A DNA stretch of 64,000 bases from Bacteroidales bacterium (GTDB taxonomy: Bacteria > Bacteroidota > Bacteroidia > Bacteroidales > UBA932): positions 62,001-126,000 of the forward strand of contig JAGAKR010000008.1 in the NCBI GenBank assembly GCA_017625535.1, written 5' to 3'. This document shows, in pieces, positions 1-6,589 of this stretch. The notes under the pieces were generated by a model, which saw only the letters and a program-made list of their open reading frames with translations, searched no databases and was not told the DNA's origin. Position 1 is the stretch's first letter. Each line of letters begins with the position of its first letter. The translations under genes were made by a program, and so were the position numbers.

Positions 1-343
1 CATTGTCTGTTTTGAGGATCCCCTGCTTGTATGCCACAGGACTCACCCTCTCCACAAACGGGAGTTCCTCCAGCTTGTTCCTGTACGAAAGGTCTGCCGG
101 TACCGGCCCGCTCTCAGATGTTATCTCCAGCCCCGGCTCCGCCAGCACCACATCCCCCGCAAACCCGCGCGCCTTGTTGCCAATCTCGCTCCTGAACCCG
201 TTTGAGACCGCCACCGCCACAATGATTACGGCAATGCTCAACGCCACGGAAACAACAGATATCACTGTTCCCGTACGGCTGAGCCTGCCTGTGGAATCGG
301 CCTTGCTCCCTATTTTATTTGCCAGAAAAAGATTCAGGTTCAT
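1..343 (-). CDS. ABC transporter permease, FtsX/LolC-LolE type (5' part only)
   Basis: This is the N-terminal 114 codons of a membrane protein that runs off the left edge of the window. It opens with a short cytoplasmic segment (MNLNLFLANKIG), then a hydrophobic helix at about residues 25-48 (VISVVSVALSIAVIIVAVAV), followed by SNGFRSEIGNKARGFAGDV and a periplasmic MacB-like domain. That pattern is typical of FtsX-family permeases of the lipoprotein-release or MacB type, which work with a separate ATPase. No stop codon interrupts the frame. A -7-like element TATCTTTG lies at 349-356 (minus strand), six bases before the ATG, so an own transcript would be nearly leaderless; read-through from the higBA operon is also possible. 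The subfamily assignment is tentative because only the start is visible. Confidence 0.8.
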   Translation of the reverse strand, partial: MNLNLFLANKIGSKADSTGRLSRTGTVISVVSVALSIAVIIVAVAVSNGFRSEIGNKARGFAGDVVLAEPGLEITSESGPVPADLSYRNKLEELPFVERVSPVAYKQGILKTDN

Positions 344-365
344 GGGTACAAAGATAAATTCTAGA

Positions 366-710
366 CTACAACACTGCAGCTACTTTCCTGATATTTGCCA
401 GGCGTTCCATAAACGATTTGTCTGATTTAGCCACCTGCATATCATAATCTGCCTGCATACGTATCCACACATTTGCATCTATACCAAGTACAGCTTCAAA
501 AAGAAGTGCATACTCTGTAGAGACCCTTCTTCTACCATTCAATATCTCATTCAGAAGACTTGGCGACATTCCCATCTCAACTGCCAATTGTTTCTGTGTA
601 AGACCACGGAACTCTATTTCATCCTTTATCATTTCTCCCGGATGAACCGGTTCGGCAGACATCAGGTTATTTGCTATCATCTTTGAATCAATTCCTTCTA
701 TCGTAATCAT
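366..710 (-). CDS. higA: HigA-family antitoxin (XRE helix-turn-helix)
   Basis: A 114-residue DNA-binding antitoxin. The HPGEMIKDE segment at residues 23-31 is the family hallmark at the start of the helix-turn-helix, followed by GLTQKQLAVEMGMSPSLLNE (recognition region) and NGRRRVSTEYALLFEAVLGI. HigA proteins bind and neutralise the HigB ribonuclease and repress their own promoter. It starts six bases after the stop of the toxin gene, so the order is toxin first, as in many hig loci. The likely operator is the perfect inverted repeat at 1076-1099. A C-terminal tail (about residues 85-114) extends beyond the HTH and probably contacts the toxin; that is inferred from the family. Confidence 0.88.
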   Translation of the reverse strand: MITIEGIDSKMIANNLMSAEPVHPGEMIKDEIEFRGLTQKQLAVEMGMSPSLLNEILNGRRRVSTEYALLFEAVLGIDANVWIRMQADYDMQVAKSDKSFMERLANIRKVAAVL

Positions 711-716
711 ATAGTT

Positions 717-1034
717 TTATTGATAATGGTTTGATAATTCCAGAATATTACAAATAGTTATAATGGATTCTTCACGGTATTCTCTGACAAGAAACTCCAA
801 CCTGTACTTATTGTTCACTCGAATTGAAGATATTCCCTCCTTATCTCCTTTCAGAACTTCATAGTTCAACGAATTGATTTGTTTCAATATCTCCACAGAA
901 TCCGATGCAATCAAGAATTTCACACACTTTATGTAACGCTTCACTATATCGGGCTGGAAGCGGTGTTTCTTATCGCTTGTTTTCCCGAATTCATAAAGCT
1001 CCCTAAGGTATTCCTTGTCAAATATAACTACCAT
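717..1034 (-). CDS. higB: HigB/RelE-family toxin
   Basis: About 105 residues from MVVIFDKEYL. The compact alpha/beta RelE-like fold is suggested by the length and by the ordered core IVKRYIKCVKFL, KGDKEGISSIRVNNKYRLEF and EESIITICNILELSNHY; basic residues in the R-V-N-N-K-Y-R-L segment are typical of HigB ribosome-dependent mRNA interferases. I chose the ATG at 1034 because GGGAGGATTTT directly precedes it, a strong Shine-Dalgarno site that is unusual in this window. An in-frame ATG at 1058 would add eight residues (MCYSREDF) but overlaps the -7 promoter element, so it cannot be used. Gene order higB-higA with a six-base gap supports a functional toxin-antitoxin unit. Confidence 0.85.
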   Translation of the reverse strand: MVVIFDKEYLRELYEFGKTSDKKHRFQPDIVKRYIKCVKFLIASDSVEILKQINSLNYEVLKGDKEGISSIRVNNKYRLEFLVREYREESIITICNILELSNHYQ

Positions 1035-1055
1035 AAAATCCTCCCTACTATAACA

Positions 1056-1087
1056 CAAAAGTAAGGATACTTTTCTTAATTCACAAA
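1056..1087 (-). promoter_or_regulatory. Promoter of higBA, Bacteroidetes type
   Basis: On the minus strand, TTTG (1087-1084), a 20-base spacer, then TACTTTTG (1063-1056). This fits the known Bacteroidetes sigma-ABfr consensus TTTG-N19/21-TAnnTTTG. The transcription start would fall near 1050, leaving a leader of about 15 bases that carries the toxin's ribosome-binding site. The -33 element sits inside the inverted repeat at 1076-1099. Confidence 0.8.
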
Positions 1088-1099
1088 TATGTGAATTAA
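1076..1099. promoter_or_regulatory. Perfect inverted repeat, probable HigA operator
   Basis: TTAATTCACA, four bases (AATA), TGTGAATTAA: ten perfectly paired bases on each side. It covers the -33 element of the higBA promoter, so a bound dimer would block RNA polymerase. It is the only such palindrome upstream of the toxin-antitoxin pair. Binding by HigA is inferred from family behaviour and position. Confidence 0.72.
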
Positions 1100-1160
1100 T
1101 TTTGGTTTAGAATGCGCAAGAAGGTCGTCGGGAAGATTATAGAGATCCTATTCAAATGCT

Positions 1161-1313
1161 ACTTTGTATAAAAAAATGCCAGAATTCGTACAAAATTTTT
1201 CCGGCGGAACAACTTTGTGCAGAAAAGTGTCACCTATTGCACAAAGTTCATCTGCAAATGCAAGTTTGTGCAATTCAAGGCCATTTGCTGCACAATTTTG
1301 GGTAAGGTGATGG
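1161..1313. repeat. Degenerate 51-bp tandem repeat, three units
   Basis: Units at 1161-1211, 1212-1262 and 1263-1313 align without gaps. Shared columns include a start of A(C/G)TTTGT, a central TG(C/T)CA-like block and (T/C)GCACAA near position 30. Unit 2 contains CTTTGTGCA and TGCACAAAG, a perfect nine-base inverted repeat 16 bases apart, so each unit can fold as a hairpin. Minus-strand translation gives a 17-residue period (LHKLAFADELC..., LHKVVPPEKFC...), but no convincing start or gene boundary exists. I treat it as an intergenic repeat rather than a gene. Confidence 0.6.
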
Positions 1314-1336
1314 GAGAGATAGGATTTGGCCTCCGG

Positions 1337-1464
1337 CATTCCCTCCGACCCGGCGGGATTGTGCTCGCCCTGCGGGCTGCGCATTCCACGCATCCGCGGG
1401 ATTGTGGCTCCACCATTCCCTCCGTTCCGGCGGGATTGTGCTCGCCCTGCGGGCTGCGCATTCC
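1337..1464. repeat. GC-rich direct repeat, two copies 77 bases apart
   Basis: Two copies of a roughly 51-base element at 1337-1387 and 1414-1464. The last 37 bases of each (from CGGCGGGATTGTG to GCGCATTCC) are identical, with three differences near the front. Between them, around 1395-1411, lies a partial third copy (CGCGGGATTGTGGCTC). The element contains GCCC-TGC-GGGC, which can form a small hairpin. It is clearly more GC-rich than the flanking sequence and lies just downstream of tRNA-Gly, next to the 51-bp tandem repeat. It looks like a REP/BIME-type dispersed repeat; no transposase gene is nearby. Confidence 0.6.
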
Positions 1465-1536
1465 CTTCCCACTCGCCGCGGGGGCGCTTTCAAAAGAATA
1501 GGCAGAATGAGGGCAGGGCAGCTTTGCTGCTCCTGC

Positions 1537-1597
1537 TTTTTTTTATGCGTTTTCCTCCCTGGAAGCAAGCTTCCGGGAGGGGCAACGCATAAAAAAA
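1537..1597. repeat. Long inverted repeat (hairpin) with T and A tracts
   Basis: A run of T, then ATGCGTT (1545-1551), CCTCCC and GGAAGC face GCTTCC, GGGAGG, AACGCAT (1584-1590) and a run of A. The whole element folds into a long interrupted hairpin that could terminate transcription from either side. It abuts the tRNA-Gly terminator. It may be part of the same repeat cluster as 1337-1464. Confidence 0.55.
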
Positions 1598-1617
1598 GGC
1601 ATCGCTGTTGCGATGCC
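1591..1617 (-). terminator. Intrinsic terminator of tRNA-Gly
   Basis: On the minus strand GGCATCG-CAACAG-CGATGCC is followed by TTTTTTT. It lies 22 bases past the 3' end of the tRNA gene, which fits a monocistronic tRNA transcript. Confidence 0.8.
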
Positions 1618-1638
1618 CTCATTGCTGGTGTTCTTTTG

Positions 1639-1711
1639 AGCGGAAAACGGGATTCGAACCCGCGGCCCTCAGCTTGGGAAGCTGATGCTCTACCAACTGA
1701 GCTATTTCCGC
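1639..1711 (-). tRNA. tRNA-Gly (anticodon CCC)
   Basis: The cloverleaf is complete on the minus strand: acceptor GCGGAAA/TTTCCGC, D arm GCTCAGTTGGTAGAGC, anticodon stem-loop TCAGC-TTCCCAA-GCTGA with anticodon CCC, T arm GCGGGTTCGAATCCCGT, and discriminator base T as expected for glycine. The CCA end is not encoded. Reading frames across this stretch are artefacts. Confidence 0.95.
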
Positions 1712-1807
1712 AAAAGCGTTGCAAATGTAGAAACTTTTTGCCTCTATTCAAAGATTTTCTCTTCCCAATGAGTGATTTTTCCTAATTTTGTATAAACACC
1801 AGAAGTT

Positions 1808-2746
1808 ATGGAAGAGTTCATCATAAGGAAACTTACAGGGAAGAGCCATTCTGCCCATCCGCACCAGATGGAGGGAGTGGTGAGTCCGCACGGGCATCCG
1901 GGGGGACCTCATCCGGGACAAGAGCCGCAGATGCCTCTTCAGCATCCCCAAAGGGCACCCCACGGGCCGGCACGCTCTCCTATGCATCATTTCTTTTTCC
2001 TCCTCAGCGGCACTGTGCTGGTGGAGACTGGGGAGAAGACATATCTTGTGAAGGAGCATAGTCTGGTGGTGATTCCGTCGGGACAACTGTTTTCCATAAA
2101 GTATTTTGAGAATGCACAGGGTTATATGGGAGGGTTCACAAACCAGTTCATTCTGGGGCAGCATACCACTGAGAACCCCATTTCCAGGTATGATTTTCTG
2201 AGGATATGGGGCTCGCCAAAGATTGAGCTTTCCTCGGAGGAGTATTCCCGACAGATTCCCCTCTTCAACCGCATTTATGAGGAGTCTGCCTCCACAAGCC
2301 CGGATATGGAGATCATAAAGGCGTACCTGAATGCAATCCTTACGGAAGCTGATGCCATTTACAGAAGAACCATAAGCAAGGTGCAGGTGCAGAACAACAG
2401 CATCTGCAACAGGTTTCTGGACGAACTTTTCAACGGGAGTGATGAGAGCCTGAGACTTACCGTGAATGATTATGCGGCGAAACTGAGCATATCCCCAAAC
2501 CATCTGAACAAGGTGGTGAAGGGGAGTACCGGAAAATCCCCGTCAACCTGGATTGAGGAGGCCATAATCCTAAAGGCAAAGATGCTTCTCAAGTGCACCA
2601 ATCTGCATTTGAGCGAGATTGCTGCCAAGGTGGGGATAATGGACCAGTCTTATTTTGCCAGAAAGTTCAAGCAGCACGAGGGGATTACCCCTTCCGAATA
2701 CCGGCAGCAGCAGAAGGGCACAACTATAAAGGATAAAAATGATTGA
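1808..2746 (+). CDS. AraC-family transcriptional regulator with His/Pro-rich insert
   Basis: A 312-residue regulator. The C-terminal 100 residues hold the two helix-turn-helix motifs of the AraC family (LTVNDYAAKLSISPNHLNKV and LHLSEIAAKVGIMDQSYFAR, then FKQHEGITPSEYR). The N-terminal part is a cupin-like sensor (FFFLLSGTVLVETGEKTYLV, then LVVIPSGQLFSIKYF). Between residues about 16 and 60 sits an insert very rich in His, Pro, Gly and Gln (HPHQ, HGHPGGPHPG, QHPQRAPHGP, MHH), with about eleven histidines, which could bind a metal or may simply be a flexible linker. A -7-like element TAATTTTG is at 1783-1790. It probably controls the receptor and efflux genes that follow on the same strand; that is inference from position. 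Confidence 0.85.
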   Translation: MEEFIIRKLTGKSHSAHPHQMEGVVSPHGHPGGPHPGQEPQMPLQHPQRAPHGPARSPMHHFFFLLSGTVLVETGEKTYLVKEHSLVVIPSGQLFSIKYFENAQGYMGGFTNQFILGQHTTENPISRYDFLRIWGSPKIELSSEEYSRQIPLFNRIYEESASTSPDMEIIKAYLNAILTEADAIYRRTISKVQVQNNSICNRFLDELFNGSDESLRLTVNDYAAKLSISPNHLNKVVKGSTGKSPSTWIEEAIILKAKMLLKCTNLHLSEIAAKVGIMDQSYFARKFKQHEGITPSEYRQQQKGTTIKDKND

Positions 2747-2828
2747 TTTATCCTAAAACTCCCCTTTTAAGTTATAACAGAGAAAAGAGTATACAAGTAC
2801 TTTTGCATCCTGTAACAACAGAATAAAA

Positions 2829-5141
2829 ATGTACTTGAAAAATTTCATATTCGCACTCGCAATGGCTTGTGCCCTCCCTCAGGGAGCAACTGCATACAAT
2901 ATTGCCAAAACAGAGAACAAAACCGGCAAAGACACCGTAACCGTACTTTCAGAGGTGGCAGTTGTAGCCAAAATGAAGCAGAAGAATGATCTGCGCCAGG
3001 AATCACTCTCTTCCACCACTATAAAGCTTGGGGATATTGAGAGGAAACAGATTGTATCACTGCAGGATGCTTCTTCACAGGTACCCAATCTGCATATTCC
3101 GCAATACGGCTCCAGAATGACCTCTTCAATCTATGTAAGGGGCTTGGGAAGCAGGATAGACCACCCTGCGGTTGGAATGTATGTAGACAATATCCCCCTT
3201 ATGAACAAGAACGGTTTTGATGCAGCCCTTTGGGACATAATGCGTATGGAGGTGCTCCGGGGGCCACAGAGTACCCTTTACGGCAGGAATACCGTTGGAG
3301 GCATCATAAATATGTACACCCTCTCTCCTGATGTTTACCAGGGGGCCAGAATCTCTGCAGGGTACAGCAGCGGGGAGACATACAACATAAAAGGCTCTGC
3401 TTACTTTAAGCCAAGCAACAAAATAGCCTTGAGCATTGGAGGAAATTACCTCAACAGCGGCGGTTTTTTTGAAAATGAATATACCGGAGAGAAGGCAGAC
3501 TGGGAAGAGGCCGGCAGCGGAAGATTCAGGTTCATCTATACCCCAAACAGCAGGCTGAAAATAGACAACTCATTCATTTTTGGAAAAGTGGACCAGGGTG
3601 GATATGCCTACAGGCCATATAATGCCCAGACCGGGGAAGTTGCACCGGTAAACTACAATGACAAAAGCGGATATGAGAGGACTACCCTGCTCAACGGCCT
3701 CTCAATCAATTATACAGGCAATAAAGTGATCTTCTCAAGCACCACTACCTGGCAGTACCTGGATGACCGCATGACCCTGGACCAGGATTTCTCCCCCGCA
3801 GACATCTTCACATTGCAGCAGGCCCAGCACGAGAACACAATTACACAGGATTTTGTGATAAAAAGGGCTCAGGCAGAGAAAAAATGGCAATGGCTGAGTG
3901 GAATAACCCTGTTCTACAAGGATATGGAGATGGATGCCCCGGTAAGGTTCAAGGAAGATGGAATCAACTCCCTCATTCTGGAGAACATAAATGAGAAGAT
4001 ACACAAATTTATGCCGCAGGCAACACTATCCTTCAAGGAGAAGGAGTTTGACCTCAACAGCAATTTCCAGCTCCCTGTATTTGGGGCGGCAGCATACCAC
4101 CAGAGCCAGTTCACAGCCGGTAAATTCACCTTTACCGCAGGATTGAGGCTGGATTATGAGAAAACCAACATAGACTACAACTCAAACACCGCCATAAACT
4201 ATATTCTGCCACCTTTTGTAAGGGAGTACAAACTTGTGGAGAGCAAAATGGCTGGGGAGCTGGAGGATGAATACTTTGAGGTACTGCCCAAATTCGGCAT
4301 CCAATACACACTGGGCAGGAACGGCAACATATATGCCAGTGTTACCAGGGGGTTCAAGGCAGGAGGATACAACACACAGATGTTCTCTGATATCCTGCAG
4401 AACCAGCTGAAGAGAGATATGATACTTGGAATGGGTATTCCCGACAAAGTTATGGATATGATAGGGCTCAAACCCGACGCAGCATATTCACCGGATGAGA
4501 TAATTGCCTACAAGCCGGAGTACAGCTGGAACTGGGAAGTTGGGGCACACCTTAATTTCCTTGGAGGGAAACTCATTGCCGATGCAGCCCTTTTCTACAT
4601 AGACTGCACAGACCAGCAGCTTACCGTTTTTCCCGACGGACAGACAACCGGCCGTATGATGACAAATGCCGGAAAGACAAAAAGCCTTGGAGCAGAACTC
4701 TCTGCAACAGCACAGGTTACCCCTGCATTGGACCTTGGAATTGCATACGGGCACACCTCGGCAGAGTTTGTAAAATATGATGACGGCATCCACAATTATA
4801 AAGGGAACAAGGTGCCGTACGTTCCGCAGAACACCTTCTCGGCAAATGCCTCATACACCTTCTGGTCTTTGGGCAATGTTCTGGACAAACTGCAGTTGAG
4901 GGCCGGATACAACGGTACAGGAAAAATCTGGTGGAATGAGGAGAATACATCAGTGCAGGATTTCTACTCACTGCTGAGTGCATCAATTTATGCGGAAAAA
5001 GGAAAATTCTCACTTGAATTGTGGGGAAAGAACCTCACAGATACAAACTATAATGCCTTCCATTTTGTTTCAATGGGAAACACCTTCTTCTCGCAGGGAA
5101 GGCCTGCAGAATGGGGTGCTACGGTAACTTTACAATTTTAA
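2829..5141 (+). CDS. TonB-dependent outer membrane receptor
   Basis: A 770-residue outer membrane barrel. A signal peptide (MYLKNFIFALAMACALPQGATA) is followed by the plug domain: SVYVRG-like IYVRGLGSR, VGMYVDNIP, then the conserved MEVLRGPQSTLYGRNTVGGI near residues 137-158. The rest is beta-barrel ending in an aromatic residue (ATVTLQF), as needed for insertion by BAM. The SusC-type N-terminal carboxypeptidase-like domain is absent and no SusD gene follows, so it resembles siderophore or small-molecule receptors rather than glycan SusC proteins. TACTTTTG at 2798-2805 is a -7 element with no recognisable -33, which fits an activator-dependent promoter served by the adjacent AraC protein. The substrate is unknown. 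Confidence 0.88.
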   Translation: MYLKNFIFALAMACALPQGATAYNIAKTENKTGKDTVTVLSEVAVVAKMKQKNDLRQESLSSTTIKLGDIERKQIVSLQDASSQVPNLHIPQYGSRMTSSIYVRGLGSRIDHPAVGMYVDNIPLMNKNGFDAALWDIMRMEVLRGPQSTLYGRNTVGGIINMYTLSPDVYQGARISAGYSSGETYNIKGSAYFKPSNKIALSIGGNYLNSGGFFENEYTGEKADWEEAGSGRFRFIYTPNSRLKIDNSFIFGKVDQGGYAYRPYNAQTGEVAPVNYNDKSGYERTTLLNGLSINYTGNKVIFSSTTTWQYLDDRMTLDQDFSPADIFTLQQAQHENTITQDFVIKRAQAEKKWQWLSGITLFYKDMEMDAPVRFKEDGINSLILENINEKIHKFMPQATLSFKEKEFDLNSNFQLPVFGAAAYHQSQFTAGKFTFTAGLRLDYEKTNIDYNSNTAINYILPPFVREYKLVESKMAGELEDEYFEVLPKFGIQYTLGRNGNIYASVTRGFKAGGYNTQMFSDILQNQLKRDMILGMGIPDKVMDMIGLKPDAAYSPDEIIAYKPEYSWNWEVGAHLNFLGGKLIADAALFYIDCTDQQLTVFPDGQTTGRMMTNAGKTKSLGAELSATAQVTPALDLGIAYGHTSAEFVKYDDGIHNYKGNKVPYVPQNTFSANASYTFWSLGNVLDKLQLRAGYNGTGKIWWNEENTSVQDFYSLLSASIYAEKGKFSLELWGKNLTDTNYNAFHFVSMGNTFFSQGRPAEWGATVTLQF

Positions 5142-5156
5142 TCTATCGGGAAGAAA

Positions 5157-5453
5157 ATGGATATTTCAAACTTTGAAGGGCTGCTGGTAGGGCTCTGTAC
5201 ATTCCTTATAATTGGACTTTTCCACCCCCTTGTAATAAAGGGGGAATATCATTTTGGGGTAAAATGCTGGTGGGCTTTCCTCCTGCTGGGGCTGGCCTGC
5301 ACAGCACTCTCCATTATGGTTGGAAATTCCACCATCTCCATTCTCCTTGGAGTGACTGCATTTTCCTCTTTCTGGAGCATCCTGGAGGTGTTTGAACAGA
5401 GAGAGAGGGTAAGGAAAGGGTGGTTTCCAAAGAAACCAAAAAAACAGGATTAA
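5157..5453 (+). CDS. DUF4491 small membrane protein
   Basis: A 98-residue protein with three predicted hydrophobic segments (GLLVGLCTFLIIGLFHPLVI, WWAFLLLGLACTALSIMV, ISILLGVTAFSSFWSILEV) and a basic tail RKGWFPKKPKK. This matches the Bacteroidetes family DUF4491 in length and in the FEGLL...GLFHPLVIK and RV.KGWFP motifs. No function is known. It begins 15 bases after the receptor gene and 49 bases before the efflux adaptor, so it lies inside the apparent transcription unit. Confidence 0.8.
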   Translation: MDISNFEGLLVGLCTFLIIGLFHPLVIKGEYHFGVKCWWAFLLLGLACTALSIMVGNSTISILLGVTAFSSFWSILEVFEQRERVRKGWFPKKPKKQD

Positions 5454-5502
5454 GGTACAATTTTTGCAGTAGAACTGCGTTCCTATTTAACCTTAATTTA
5501 AG

Positions 5503-6582
5503 ATGAATAAAAAAGTAAAGTGGGGGTTGGTAGCACTGATCCTCTTTTCATTAGTGGCGTGGGGCATTTATTCGCAGCTCCCTAAAGAAAACAAAGAACT
5601 TGCCGCCGCAGACCAGATTTCAAAGGGAAAGACTAACAAGAACATTCTTAACGTGAATGCAATTGTTGTTAAACCTCAGACTCTTTCGGATGAAATTTAC
5701 ATTAATGGAAGCCTTCTTCCCGACGAGGAAGTGAACCTTTCTTTTGAAACATCCGGAAAGATTACAGAGATTAATTTCAAGGAGGGAACCTTTGTAAAGA
5801 AGGGTGACCTGCTGGCAAAAGTCAATGACAGAACACTGCAGGCACAGTTGCATAGGCTCACCTCACAGGTAAAACTGGCAGAGGACAGGGTTTACCGACA
5901 GAGCACCCTTTTGAAGAGGGATGCCGTGAGCCAGGAGGCATACGAACAGGTGAAGACAGACCTGGCAACCCTTAAGGCAGAAATTGAAATGGTGGAGGCA
6001 AACATTGCACTCACAGAACTTAGGGCTCCTTTCGACGGTGTCATAGGTTTGAGGGGTGTGAGTGTGGGTACATACGCCTCACCTTCCGTAGTGGTTGCCA
6101 AACTCACAAAGATTTCCCCTATAAAAGTTGAATTTGCCGTACCAGAGCATTATGCCGATGATGTGCAGATAGGCTACAATGTGGAATTCACCCTCCCTGG
6201 TGAACTGGGCAAATTCCACGCAAAGGTATATGCCAAAGAGTCTATGATTGACCCTACAACACATACCCTTACCGTAAGGGCTCTTTATGACAACAGCAAA
6301 GGGGCCGCTCTTGCCGGAAGGTATGCATCTGTAAACCTTGAGAAACAGAGGATAGAGAATGCCATAACCGTACCTTCTGAATCAATTGTACCAGAGATGG
6401 GTGTAGACAAACTATATCTGTACAAAGGTGGCAAGGCCATGCCTGCAACAGTTCAGGTTGGCATAAGGACCGACAAGGATGTGCAGATAACATCAGGCAT
6501 AAATCCTGGGGATACAGTAATTGTTTCGGGTACCCTTCAGTTGCGTATGGGTCTCCCTGTAGTGTTGGACAATGTAGAGTAG
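5503..6582 (+). CDS. RND efflux periplasmic adaptor (membrane fusion protein)
   Basis: A 359-residue adaptor linking the inner-membrane pump to the outer-membrane channel. An N-terminal membrane anchor (residues 8-25) has no lipobox cysteine. Then come the lipoyl/barrel-sandwich half (FETSGKITEINFKEGTFVKKGDLLAKV, about residues 82-108), a short coiled-coil hairpin (about 110-165), the second lipoyl half (LRAPFDGVIGLRGVSVGTYA), and the beta-barrel and membrane-proximal domains ending in INPGDTVIVSGTLQLRMG. The next gene begins seven bases after its stop. A near-match to a -7 element (TACAATTTTTG at 5456) precedes it, so it could be transcribed with or separately from the receptor. Confidence 0.92.
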   Translation: MNKKVKWGLVALILFSLVAWGIYSQLPKENKELAAADQISKGKTNKNILNVNAIVVKPQTLSDEIYINGSLLPDEEVNLSFETSGKITEINFKEGTFVKKGDLLAKVNDRTLQAQLHRLTSQVKLAEDRVYRQSTLLKRDAVSQEAYEQVKTDLATLKAEIEMVEANIALTELRAPFDGVIGLRGVSVGTYASPSVVVAKLTKISPIKVEFAVPEHYADDVQIGYNVEFTLPGELGKFHAKVYAKESMIDPTTHTLTVRALYDNSKGAALAGRYASVNLEKQRIENAITVPSESIVPEMGVDKLYLYKGGKAMPATVQVGIRTDKDVQITSGINPGDTVIVSGTLQLRMGLPVVLDNVE

Positions 6583-6589
6583 CTGCCCT

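Noticed and set aside
3-425. Open plus-strand frame of 140 codons
   Set aside because: It is antisense to a clear FtsX-type permease and the higA 3' end and has no recognisable protein features.
1113-1172. Nineteen-codon frame MRKKVVGKIIEI...
   Set aside because: It has no ribosome-binding site, runs into the tandem repeat and has no supporting evidence as a peptide gene.
1148-1785. Several overlapping open frames around the repeats and tRNA-Gly
   Set aside because: They run through the tandem repeats, the GC-rich repeats, a hairpin and the tRNA itself; their peptides are translated repeats.
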